14,151 nucleotides of DNA from Actinomycetota bacterium (GCA_003168295.1 PMST01000703.1:26888-41038), one strand, 5' to 3'. Shown: positions 1 to 6,516, counted from the first letter of the stretch. Notes: generated from the letters alone by a model not told the origin. A program made the numbers and translations.

Positions 1-2
1 CC

Positions 3-1106
3 GGGCGCACCCCGTTCTCCCGCGGCGCCGACGGCAAGGCCGTGGTCGGCCCGATGCTGCGCGAGTATCTCATCGGCGAGGCCATGCACGGCCTCGGCAT
101 CCCCACCACGCGGGCGCTCGCGGTGGTCGCCACGGGCGAACGGGTGCTCAGGGAAAGGGCGCTGCCGGGCGCGGTCCTCACCCGGGTCGCCGCGAGCCAC
201 CTGCGCGTGGGCACGTTTCAGTACGCGGCCGCGTCCGGCGACCCGGACCTGCTGCGCGCACTCGCCGACTACGCCATCGCCCGTCACTACCCGGGGGCCG
301 CCGACGCCCCGAACCGCTACCTGGACCTGTACCGGCGGGTGGTCGAGGCGCAGGCGTCGCTGGTGGCCCGGTGGATGCTGGCCGGGTTCGTCCACGGGGT
401 CATGAACACGGACAACACGACGATTTCCGGCGAGACCATCGACTACGGCCCGTGTGCGTTCATGGACGCCTTCGACCCGGCCACGGTGTTCAGCTCCATT
501 GACGACAGCGGCCGCTACGCCTATGGCAACCAGCCGAGGATCCTGCAGTGGAACCTGGCCCGGCTGGCTGAGGCCCTGCTGCCGCTGTTCGACGACAACA
601 GCGAGACCGCGGTCGAGGCGGCCACCGACGTGCTGAACGGGTTCACTGACGCCTACGCGCGGCACTGGGCGCAGGGCATGGCGGCGAAGCTCGGGCTCAC
701 CGCGCCGGACCGGGATCTGGCCGAGGACGTCCTGGAGCTGATGCGGCGGCAGCAGGTCGACTTCACGCGGTTCTTCCGCGCGCTGTCGGCCGGCACCGCG
801 CGCACGCTGTTCACCGAGCCGGAGCCTTTCGACGCCTGGGCCGCCCGTCGCGAGGTCCTGCTGCCCGCGGACCATGCCGCGGCGGCCGCAGCGATGGACC
901 AGGTCAACCCCGTCTACATCCCGCGCAACCACCGTGTCGAGGAGGCGCTTGCGGCGGCGACCGATGGCGAGCTGGGACCGTTCCGCCGTCTCGTCGACGT
1001 CGTCTCCCGCCCCTTCGAGGAACGGCCCGGCCTAGCGGACTACGCCGGCCCGGCCCCCGAAGCGCCCGCGGGCCGCGTCCCGTACGTCACCTACTGCGGC
1101 ACCTGA
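3..1106 (+). CDS. selO: Protein adenylyltransferase SelO (YdiU family), 5'-truncated by window edge
   Basis: SelO is a pseudokinase that transfers AMP from ATP to protein Ser/Thr/Tyr residues and is linked to redox stress. The frame is open from base 3, beginning GRTPFSR, which is the family's motif just after the nucleotide-binding Lys. That Lys and roughly 110 residues therefore lie before the window, and the GTG at 42 is internal. Visible motifs are [19 protein letters not shown], then HGVMNTDN and ETIDYG. The two Asp residues of NTDN and DYG are ten apart, as in characterised SelO, where they bind the metal and ATP. The C terminus is YCGT, with Cys third from the end, the position held by selenocysteine in animal SelO. 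The 3' end is followed by a stem-loop and a convergent gene, so no operon partner is visible downstream. Identification is firm; only the 5' end is missing. Confidence 0.95.
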   Translation, partial: GRTPFSRGADGKAVVGPMLREYLIGEAMHGLGIPTTRALAVVATGERVLRERALPGAVLTRVAASHLRVGTFQYAAASGDPDLLRALADYAIARHYPGAADAPNRYLDLYRRVVEAQASLVARWMLAGFVHGVMNTDNTTISGETIDYGPCAFMDAFDPATVFSSIDDSGRYAYGNQPRILQWNLARLAEALLPLFDDNSETAVEAATDVLNGFTDAYARHWAQGMAAKLGLTAPDRDLAEDVLELMRRQQVDFTRFFRALSAGTARTLFTEPEPFDAWAARREVLLPADHAAAAAAMDQVNPVYIPRNHRVEEALAAATDGELGPFRRLVDVVSRPFEERPGLADYAGPAPEAPAGRVPYVTYCGT

Positions 1107-1131
1107 GCCCGATCGCCCAGAGCGTGAACCA

Positions 1132-1172
1132 CCGTCCGTTCGGCCTGAATTTAAATTATTCGGAACGGACGG
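1132..1172. terminator. Stem-loop between convergent genes, probable bidirectional terminator
   Basis: Perfect 10-bp inverted repeat, CCGTCCGTTC (1132-1141) and GAACGGACGG (1163-1172). The 21-nt loop contains the self-complementary AT-rich core AATTTAAATT (1148-1157), conspicuous in this GC-rich DNA. It lies 25 bp after the SelO stop and between two genes pointing at each other, the usual place for a shared terminator. There is no long T tract, which is common for actinobacterial terminators. Function is inferred from structure and position. Confidence 0.6.
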
Positions 1173-1292
1173 CGGCACCACAACCCGTGACCAGATCTGC
1201 GTACCGCGGCCGAATGGCCAGCACAGCAAGCCCAGGTAACGCGACCGCCCGGCCTGGCTACCTACCGGACGCCGCACCCTCCGGCGGGATCG

Positions 1293-2195
1293 TCAGCGCC
1301 GACCTGGCCCGCGCCGGGCCGGGTGGCGAACGCCGCTGCCGTGGTGACCGCGACCGGGATGCTGCGTGCCGCGAACCCGGCCCGGGTCTGCGCGAGCGGG
1401 CACCGGCATCCGCTGGCTTGGCCTCGATGACGTCTGGCGCACTATCACCAGGAGGATGTACAGCAGCAGGAGCGTTATTCCGTCGAAGAACAGCCCCGTG
1501 ATGATCGTCGGGATCGCCGAGCCGTCGCCGCTGATCAGATTCCGCCCGGTGCCCCAGCCCCAGAGCGGGTCGCGGACACCGAACGGCTGGGCCAGCGGCA
1601 CCTGGCTGCCCCAGGTGACGTCCGCGCCGCTTCTGGAAAGGTAGCCTTCGGTCACCGTATGGCAGCCGCCGCCGCCCCGGGCCACCTTGCTGCAGGACTG
1701 GGCATACGACGCCGGGGTGAAGGTGTCGTGGTTCTCCGCGCCGACCGCATATGCCCACGAGTTCACCTCGGCGGGCAGGATAACCACGGTGATACCAGCC
1801 ATCGCGACGAGCATGACGATTCCGAACGCCCAGCTGCCATGGTGGCGCGGCGGATAGCGATGCGCGTGAGCGTACAGCGGGTGATGCGAAACGCTGCCTT
1901 TCGCGCTCACCCGGACGGCCGCGTCGGCACCGTGAATGCGTGAGGTATCGACGACTACCACCACGAGCCCGGCCAGAACCAGAGCGAGCAGCACGAACAC
2001 CGGGATGACGCCGAGGGTTTCCGCCGTCCCGGTGAGGTCCCCGAACGGATTTGCGCCGATCCCCACGTACACCACGAGGCCAATCACGCTGCCCATTACC
2101 ACCCAGGCCCACCCGCGCCGCCGGTGATGCAGCCTGACCAGCTTGGCTACATCCGATGACTCCCCGGTATCCCGCCGTGCTGGCGCCTGCGGCAC
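1293..2195 (-). CDS. Uncharacterised four-helix membrane protein
   Basis: 300 residues, not assignable to a named family. The GTG start at 2195 is supported by GAGGAG (2202-2207) six bases upstream. Hydrophobic segments lie near residues 29-47, 61-83, 122-140 and 228-252. Between helices 2 and 3 is a loop rich in histidine (HHPLYAHAHRYPPRHH, about 104-119). Between helices 3 and 4 is a polar segment of about 85 residues with two cysteines (168 and 178) that could form a disulfide if, as the positive-inside pattern suggests, it is outside the membrane. The last 45 residues are Arg/Pro/Gly-rich and probably cytoplasmic. It converges on SelO and lies 214 bp downstream of the Clp N-domain gene, separated by a hairpin, so it is probably its own transcription unit. 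No function is proposed. Confidence 0.75.
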   Translation of the reverse strand: MPQAPARRDTGESSDVAKLVRLHHRRRGWAWVVMGSVIGLVVYVGIGANPFGDLTGTAETLGVIPVFVLLALVLAGLVVVVVDTSRIHGADAAVRVSAKGSVSHHPLYAHAHRYPPRHHGSWAFGIVMLVAMAGITVVILPAEVNSWAYAVGAENHDTFTPASYAQSCSKVARGGGGCHTVTEGYLSRSGADVTWGSQVPLAQPFGVRDPLWGWGTGRNLISGDGSAIPTIITGLFFDGITLLLLYILLVIVRQTSSRPSQRMPVPARADPGRVRGTQHPGRGHHGSGVRHPARRGPGRR

Positions 2196-2387
2196 CCGCT
2201 TCTCCTCGCTATGAACTGTGCCGGCTGCCCCCCCGCCTCCGGCCCATGGTACGCGGGGTGATCATGACACCAGCCAGCTCAGGTTTACTCGGCTTCCTCG
2301 TGCTAGCGCGCCTGGTGGCCCGGTGGCGTGGCGTCTTGGCCGAGGGTCACCGGCCTGGCCGAGCGGAACGGCCGTGATCTTGCCACG

Positions 2388-2408
2388 GGCGCTGCGCGGC
2401 GCAGCGCC
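2388..2408 (-). terminator. GC-rich hairpin directly after the Clp N-domain gene
   Basis: Perfect 9-bp stem GGCGCTGCG / CGCAGCGCC with a three-base loop. It begins one base past the minus-strand stop codon (2410-2412). There is no U tract. Position immediately behind the stop suggests a terminator or mRNA 3'-end stabiliser for the Clp N-domain gene. Confidence 0.5.
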
Positions 2409-2409
2409 G

Positions 2410-2877
2410 TCATCCGGTCTGATTCCCGTGCGTGCGCCGGTACTCGTCCAGTAGCCGGATCACCTGCTCACGGGCCCCGTCCAGGTCGGCGCCCAGCTCC
2501 GACAGCACTTGCGCGGCCACGCCGTCGCCCTGACGGATGAGGCCGAGCAGGATGTGCTCGGTGCCGATGTAGTTGTGACCCAGAGCGATGGATTCCTGCA
2601 GCGCCAGTTCAAGCACCTTCTTTGACTGCGGGGTGAACGGAATGTGCCCGGACGGCGCCTCCTTGCCCCGGCCGGTGACCTCCTCCACCCGCTGCCGCAC
2701 GGCCTCCAGGCCGATCCCCAGTGACTCCAGCGCCCCGGCCGCCACGCCGCCGATGCTTTCATGAGTCAGGGCCAGCAGGACGTGCTCAGTACCCAGGTAG
2801 CTGTGGTCCAGCCTCCTGGCCTCTTCCTGTGCCCGGACCACGGCCCGCCGCGCCCGGTCAGTGAACCGCTCGAACAT
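2410..2877 (-). CDS. Stand-alone Clp N-terminal (double Clp repeat) protein
   Basis: 155 residues that match only the N-terminal substrate/adaptor-binding domain of ClpC/ClpA chaperones. Repeat 1 (about 1-75) opens with MFERFTDRARRAVVRAQEEA and has LDHSYLGTEHVLLAL. Repeat 2 (about 80-150) has SKKVLELALQESIALGHNYI and IGTEHILLGLI. The AAA+ ATPase modules that would follow in ClpC (about 650 residues) are absent, and a stop plus hairpin follow directly, so this is a complete small protein rather than a fragment cut by the window. Such proteins are common in actinobacteria. Plausible roles are binding McsB/MecA-like adaptors or phospho-arginine substrates, or modulating ClpC; none is shown here. 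The ATG at 2877 fits the family start exactly. The preceding 127 bp separates it from the DUF899 operon; I found no clear promoter there. Confidence 0.9.
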   Translation of the reverse strand: MFERFTDRARRAVVRAQEEARRLDHSYLGTEHVLLALTHESIGGVAAGALESLGIGLEAVRQRVEEVTGRGKEAPSGHIPFTPQSKKVLELALQESIALGHNYIGTEHILLGLIRQGDGVAAQVLSELGADLDGAREQVIRLLDEYRRTHGNQTG

Positions 2878-3004
2878 GCTCCGCCGCCGCCCTTCACCCT
2901 CATCCTCGCTACGCCCAATGCCACACGATAAGCCTGCGTCACGGGTTTTGGCGTATGCGCTGATCGACCTTCCGCAGGACCCGCTTCTGACCGGAAGAGG
3001 TCTG

Positions 3005-3784
3005 TCAGTACTCGTCGGGGAGGCGCATGTTCGGGCCGCCGACTTGCAGGCCGAGTGGGGTTGCTCGTCCCTTCGGCTCCTCCCATGCCTCCTGACGACC
3101 CAGGGCGGTGAGGTCGAGGTACGGGTAGCCGTTGTGGAACTCTTCGATACCGCGGCCGAACGTGGAGTAGGTGTGGTACACCTCCCCGTCGACCTGGAGG
3201 AAGGCGCTGATGCCGGGCCAGTCGCCCCGCAGGGCTTCGGTCCAGGGCATTCCCGCTTCGGTCATCTCCGCTTCTGAGCGATGGAAGATCTGGACCGGCG
3301 CCACCCGATCGTCGACGGTCGCGTGGAAGTCGTAGTTGAAGTCGCTGCCGGCCGAGGAGTACCACGGGAACGTCCACCCCATCCGGTCGCGGAACGCGGC
3401 GATCTTCGCCTGCGGGGCCCGGCTCACCGCGACCAGGGTGGTGCCCCGGACGTGGAGCTGGCGCAGGTGGCCGATGCCGTCGGCGGCCGACGAGCAGCTG
3501 GCGCAGCCGGCGTCGCGCGGGTGCTCGTTCCCGTCAGCGTCGATGTCGTTGATCCACATGAAGTGATGGATGACCAGCTGCGGCCGGCCCTCGAACAGGT
3601 CGAGCAGGCTCACCATCCCGTTGGGGCCCTCGAACGTGTACGGCTTGTCCACTCGAACCATCGGCAGCCGGCGGCGCTCCGCGTTGACCCGGGCGCGGGC
3701 CCGGGTGAGCTCCTTCTCCTGGGCCAGTAGCTCTTGACGGGCCCGCAGCCATTCCGCACGGGAGACGACAGGAGGCAGAGTCAT
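3005..3784 (-). CDS. DUF899 family thioredoxin-fold protein
   Basis: 259 residues, the usual length for DUF899 (COG4312), a thioredoxin-like family of unknown activity. The N-terminal region is charged and probably helical (about 8-40). It is followed by the thioredoxin-like core with YTFEGPNG, LLDLFEGRPQLVIHHFMW and the CxxC-type motif GCASC (Cys94, Cys97), then FPWYSSAGSDFNYDF and the conserved C-terminal YHTYSTFGRGIEEF and YPYLDLT blocks. Start ATG 3784 has AAGGAG (3791-3796) six bases upstream, and that site overlaps the stop of the preceding ArsR gene, so translation is probably coupled. Being the last gene of an SRPBCC-ArsR-DUF899 operon suggests a stress or small-molecule-responsive job, perhaps redox, given the CxxC. 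Family assignment is firm; the biochemical role is unknown. Confidence 0.93.
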   Translation of the reverse strand: MTLPPVVSRAEWLRARQELLAQEKELTRARARVNAERRRLPMVRVDKPYTFEGPNGMVSLLDLFEGRPQLVIHHFMWINDIDADGNEHPRDAGCASCSSAADGIGHLRQLHVRGTTLVAVSRAPQAKIAAFRDRMGWTFPWYSSAGSDFNYDFHATVDDRVAPVQIFHRSEAEMTEAGMPWTEALRGDWPGISAFLQVDGEVYHTYSTFGRGIEEFHNGYPYLDLTALGRQEAWEEPKGRATPLGLQVGGPNMRLPDEY

Positions 3785-3794
3785 CGCATTCTCC

Positions 3795-4142
3795 TTACCT
3801 GGGAGTGTCCAAGCTTTCTACGTGGGCCGCCTCGGCGAGGCGTTTGACGACGGCCAGGCGCTGGTCCCATTGCGCGGCGAGATCAGCCATGGCCCGAGCG
3901 GCCTGATCGAGGCGGCCGGCCTCGACCCGGTAGAGAACCTCTCGACCCTGCTTGCGCCGGCTGACCAGCCCAGCCTCCTCGAGCACCACGAGGTGCTTGG
4001 AGACCGCCTGGCGGGAGAAGGGCACGTGGCCGGCCAGCCAACTGGCGCTGACCTCACCGTGGCTGACCAGCAGATCGAGCACCCGGCGACGAGACGGGTC
4101 GCCGATGGCCGACCACAACTCGTCATCGACCTGCGTCGTCAT
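3795..4142 (-). CDS. ArsR-family winged-helix repressor
   Basis: 115 residues from the ATG at 4142, which overlaps the SRPBCC stop as ATGA, the classic translationally coupled junction. A longer in-frame GTG start at 4196 would add 18 Arg/Pro-rich residues inside the upstream gene and is not favoured. The fold is a single winged helix: LWSAIGDPSRRRVLDLLV (8-25), the recognition helix-turn-helix around SASWLAGHVPFSRQAVSKHL (32-51), and a wing with SRRKQGREVLYRV (61-73). The ELCVCDL-type metal-binding cysteines of true arsenic/cadmium sensors are missing, and there is no Cys at all, so this is one of the non-metal ArsR regulators often paired with SRPBCC proteins. It probably represses its own operon through the direct repeat at 4655-4672. 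Confidence 0.92.
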   Translation of the reverse strand: MTTQVDDELWSAIGDPSRRRVLDLLVSHGEVSASWLAGHVPFSRQAVSKHLVVLEEAGLVSRRKQGREVLYRVEAGRLDQAARAMADLAAQWDQRLAVVKRLAEAAHVESLDTPR

Positions 4143-4585
4143 CCCGGCTGGCGCGCCACGGACACGCCGGCGAGGCGGTCCAGGAAGTCGCCCCACCCCT
4201 CCCGGTGATCGTCGGCATAGCGCTGCTTCTCCGCGTCGGGCCAGTCGCGCAGATCATGGCCGCTTTCGGTCACCCGGAGACGAGTCTGCTCGTCGCCTTC
4301 GGGCGTCAGCGTGAACTCGACGAGCATCGAGTTGCCCGCCACCGGCTCCTCCTCGCGGGGATGGTTCCAGCGGAACGAGAAGCGAGTCGGCGGATCGACC
4401 GTCTCCACGACGACGGGGCCCCCCTGGTCGCCGAAGTGCATATAGCCGTGCGCGCCGGGTTCGACGACGAGTTCCACCCGGTCGGCGAACCACTTGGTCA
4501 TCTGGTCGGGCTCGGTAACGATGCGCCACACCACCTCCGCCGGTGCCTCGATCAGGACCTCCCGCTCAATCATGAGACCTGCCAT
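4139..4585 (-). CDS. SRPBCC / AHSA1-like domain protein
   Basis: 148 residues from ATG 4585, chosen because AAGGAG (4595-4600) sits nine bases upstream and because homology begins at once with MIEREVLIEAPAEVVWRIVT. The frame is open further upstream to 5005, but that stretch covers the promoter and lacks domain character. The helix-grip (START-like) fold of the AHSA1 family is recognisable: VVWRIVTEPDQMTKWFADRV, then FRWNHP, LVEFTLTPEGDEQTRLRVTE and a C-terminal helix with HREGWGDFLDRL. These proteins bind hydrophobic small molecules in a cavity; the ligand here is unknown. It is the first gene of a three-gene operon with ArsR and DUF899, which suggests that ligand sensing, control and response are encoded together. 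Confidence 0.92.
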   Translation of the reverse strand: MAGLMIEREVLIEAPAEVVWRIVTEPDQMTKWFADRVELVVEPGAHGYMHFGDQGGPVVVETVDPPTRFSFRWNHPREEEPVAGNSMLVEFTLTPEGDEQTRLRVTESGHDLRDWPDAEKQRYADDHREGWGDFLDRLAGVSVARQPG

Positions 4586-4636
4586 CAGAATCCGCTCCTT
4601 GCCTAAGTGCGCCACTGGTCGTTTGAACTGCAACCA

Positions 4637-4665
4637 ACGGTAGCACTTAAGGATCAGATGTGCAA
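4637..4665 (-). promoter_or_regulatory. Predicted promoter of the SRPBCC-ArsR-DUF899 operon
   Basis: On the minus strand, TTGCAC (4660-4665) and TACCGT (4637-4642) are separated by exactly 17 bp, close to the actinobacterial vegetative consensus. They lie about 50 bases upstream of the SRPBCC start. Predicted from sequence only. Confidence 0.55.
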
Positions 4666-4672
4666 CAGATGT
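4655..4672. promoter_or_regulatory. Direct repeat overlapping the -35 box, candidate ArsR operator
   Basis: CAGATGT occurs at 4655-4661 and again at 4666-4672, 11 bp apart (one helical turn), straddling the predicted -35 hexamer. An additional inverted pair, AACTGCAA (4626-4633) and TTGCAGTT (4673-4680), flanks the whole promoter. ArsR repressors usually bind over or near the promoter of their own operon, so either element could be the operator. Confidence 0.45.
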
Positions 4673-4749
4673 TTGCAGTTGCGTCAGGCCGGCGCCGCTC
4701 GGTCGATAGCGAAGAGAGGGGAGTGAGGGTAAACGCATCTTCGACTGGC

Positions 4750-5376
4750 TCAACGAGTAGATCCCGGCCTGACGGAAAGACCGTGCCGGCGGCCAAATCG
4801 CCTCATGAGCCACAGCAGGAGAAGGACGACGGAGAAGTAGCACGCCGCCACAAGGTAGTTCACCCAGTTCGCTGGGGCCTGCACCGCAGTCCAGATGTTG
4901 ACCACCATGCCAGCTAGGAGGCCGCCGAAGAAGAGCAGTCGGGTCATGCGTGCGGTGGACCAGGCATATTGGCCAAGGGGCCAGGCCGCAAGGAACAGGG
5001 ACCAAGTCAGGTACAGGTAGTTCGGCCAGTGCCCTGGTGCCCGTACCGCGGTCCGGATGTCCCAGGCCACGAGCGCCAGGCCAGCCGCAAAGAGCACGCC
5101 GAGCAGGAGGGCCAAGGGCGCGGGCGGCCGGTGCCGGGTCCGGCCGGACGTCCTGGCGGCTCCCCGCAGGGTATCCGCCGCGTAGCCCAGCATGCGGACG
5201 GCGCGGTACGGAGCGAACCTGATCTCGGGATCATGCAGGATAGCGGGCAGCTCGGCCACCCATTCCCGGTAGCGATCTTTACCGGTCCCGCGCGGCAGGC
5301 GGCGGCAAGCGCAGCCCACCAGGTACTCCCCGATGCGCAGCAGCGCGCGCTCTCCCCTCAACCCAGGCTTCCTCAA
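4750..5376 (-). CDS. Four-helix membrane protein with internal duplication
   Basis: 208 residues, function not recognised. A cytoplasmic N-terminal part of about 85 residues contains RYREWVAELPAILHDP and a YRAVRMLGYAADTLRG stretch, a pattern I associate with uncharacterised actinobacterial membrane proteins. Four hydrophobic helices follow, near 87-105, 119-135, 147-161 and 172-191. Helices 1-2 and 3-4 look like a duplication, since IRTAVRAPGHWPNYL (107-121) matches IWTAVQAPANWVNYL (161-175) 54 residues later. The start is TTG 5376, overlapping the PadR stop as TTGA, with GGGAG six bases upstream. A second TTG at 5361 sits in the same context because of a 15-bp duplication and is an equally possible start. 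Coupling to PadR suggests this is the gene PadR controls. Confidence 0.75.
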   Translation of the reverse strand: MRKPGLRGERALLRIGEYLVGCACRRLPRGTGKDRYREWVAELPAILHDPEIRFAPYRAVRMLGYAADTLRGAARTSGRTRHRPPAPLALLLGVLFAAGLALVAWDIRTAVRAPGHWPNYLYLTWSLFLAAWPLGQYAWSTARMTRLLFFGGLLAGMVVNIWTAVQAPANWVNYLVAACYFSVVLLLLWLMRRFGRRHGLSVRPGSTR

Positions 5377-5384
5377 CCCAGGCT
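5356..5384. repeat. Two-copy 15-bp tandem repeat at a start/stop junction
   Basis: CCTCAACCCAGGCT occurs at 5356-5369 and 5371-5384 (period 15, one spacer base). It spans the end of PadR and the start of the membrane protein and duplicates the TTGAGG start context in frame, five codons apart. Confidence 0.8.
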
Positions 5385-5684
5385 CCCTGGTGCTAGCCGG
5401 CCCGGGCGGCCCGGCGTGCGCTCCTGCCGGGAGGATCGCGCGAGCTCAAGCCGGGCGACCCGGATGCCCTCGCCGGTCAGCCGGTAGTACTTTCTGGGCC
5501 GCTGTCCCTCCTGCTGCGGGGTCTCCCACGCGGAGGCGACCAGCTTCTGCTGTTCCAGGCGAGCCAGCAGCGGATACAGGGTGCCGCTTTGCAGGCTGGC
5601 CGCCTTCATCAGGTCATAGCCGTAGCGGGGCGCCGTGGGTTCGTCCAGGAACGCCCGCAGCACGCGCTCCAGCGGCACGGTCAT
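5373..5684 (-). CDS. PadR-family transcriptional regulator
   Basis: 103 residues from ATG 5684 (AAGAGG upstream). The PadR winged helix is clear: PRYGYDLMKAASLQSGTLYP, then LLARLEQQKLVASAWE, with the wing QRPRKYYRLTGEG. It is short: after the wing there is only an Arg/Pro/Gly-rich tail instead of the C-terminal dimerisation helices of larger PadR proteins, so it belongs to the small subfamily or has a degraded tail. An in-frame GTG lies two codons earlier (5690), next to the predicted transcription start, so a leaderless start is possible. It probably autoregulates through the palindrome at 5701-5712 and controls the downstream membrane gene and perhaps the divergent solute-binding gene. Confidence 0.9.
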   Translation of the reverse strand: MTVPLERVLRAFLDEPTAPRYGYDLMKAASLQSGTLYPLLARLEQQKLVASAWETPQQEGQRPRKYYRLTGEGIRVARLELARSSRQERTPGRPGRLAPGSLG

Positions 5685-5697
5685 CTTCACGCCTCTT

Positions 5698-5726
5698 AAT
5701 CTACACATGTAGGCCGATCTCGTCGA
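5698..5726 (-). promoter_or_regulatory. Predicted PadR promoter with overlapping palindromic operator
   Basis: On the minus strand, TCGACG (5721-5726) and TAGATT (5698-5703) are 17 bp apart. The spacer and -10 overlap CTACACATGTAG (5701-5712), an inverted repeat CTACA-CA-TGTAG resembling the ACAT/ATGT sites bound by PadR proteins. The transcription start would fall near 5691, almost at the GTG at 5690. Confidence 0.5.
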
Positions 5727-5763
5727 TGCTGAGCCACGCATCAGGAGCTGGCCGGATGGCACA

Positions 5764-6483
5764 ATGCGACTCATGGATGTCCGGACTGACCTCGCCCCCA
5801 CGGGCACGTTGCGAGCCTCGATCAACCTGGGCAACCCGGTGCTGGCTCAAGGCACGCCGGCGGCCCCGAGCGGCGTGACCGTCGATATCGCCCGTGAGCT
5901 GGCCGCTCGGCTTGGCGTCCCGGTGGAGCTGGTCTGTTTCGACGCGGCCCGGGAGTCGTTCGAGGCGATGAAGGCGGGCCGCGCCGATATCTGCTTCCTG
6001 GCCATCGACCCGGCCCGCGAGGAGACGGTGGCGTTCACCCCGCCGTACGCGGTGATCGAGGGCGTATTCGCCGTGCCGCCGGACTCACCCCTTACCTCGA
6101 GCGCCGACGTGGACCGCCCCGGTGTGCGCGTCGCGGTCAACCAAGGGTCCGCCTACGATCTGTTCCTCTCCCGCACCCTGGCCCACGCCGAGGTGGTCCG
6201 CGGCGACGAAGGTACCACGGTCTTTACCGAACGGCAGTTGGAGGCCGTGGCCGGCATCCGCCAGCCGCTCGAGGTGTTCGCCGCCGCCCATCCCGGCATT
6301 CGGCTGCTCGAACCGCGGTTCATGGAGATCCGGCAGGCCGTGGGCACCACCCGGACCCGCCGCGACGAAACCCTCGGCTTCCTGCGCACGTTCGTCGAGG
6401 AGCTCAAGGCCGATGGGTTCATCACCGAGGCCTTGCGCCGGGCCGGCCGTCGCGACGCGACCGTCGCCCCACCCGCACCGTAG
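5764..6483 (+). CDS. Family 3 solute-binding-fold protein without signal peptide
   Basis: 239 residues of the periplasmic-binding-protein type II fold (SBP_bac_3, amino-acid-type). Lobe 1 has LRASINLGNP and PSGVTVDIARELAARLGVPV, then ESFEAMKAGRADICFLAIDP and VAFTPPY. Lobe 2 follows with GVRVAVNQGSAYDLFLSR, and the chain returns at QLEAVAGIRQPLE and FLRTFVEELKADGFI. No N-terminal hydrophobic segment or lipobox is present: the fold begins within about 15 residues of the start. It should therefore be cytoplasmic, unlike a transporter receptor, and no permease or ATPase gene is adjacent. It may act as a ligand sensor or enzyme-like binder. ATG 5764 is used; ATG 5773 is an alternative. It is transcribed divergently from PadR across 79 bp. 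Confidence 0.85.
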   Translation: MRLMDVRTDLAPTGTLRASINLGNPVLAQGTPAAPSGVTVDIARELAARLGVPVELVCFDAARESFEAMKAGRADICFLAIDPAREETVAFTPPYAVIEGVFAVPPDSPLTSSADVDRPGVRVAVNQGSAYDLFLSRTLAHAEVVRGDEGTTVFTERQLEAVAGIRQPLEVFAAAHPGIRLLEPRFMEIRQAVGTTRTRRDETLGFLRTFVEELKADGFITEALRRAGRRDATVAPPAP

Positions 6484-6507
6484 CCCCGGACTCATGGGCG
6501 CGGTGCT

Positions 6508-6516
6508 TGCTAGAAT
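6508..6516 (+). promoter_or_regulatory. Predicted extended -10 element of the proS promoter
   Basis: TGCTAGAAT is an extended -10 element (TG-N-TAGAAT) 69 bases upstream of the proS start. The -35 region at a 17-18 bp distance (around 6487-6493) is poor, which is tolerated when the -10 is extended. Confidence 0.4.

Noticed and set aside
1258..2112. 284-codon minus-strand frame overlapping the membrane protein
   Set aside because: Arg/Gly-rich shadow in another frame of the 300-residue membrane protein, which has the ribosome-binding site and hydrophobic helices.
4586..5005. N-terminal extension of the SRPBCC frame to 5005
   Set aside because: The extension crosses the operon promoter and part of another gene; homology and a good ribosome-binding site place the start at 4585.
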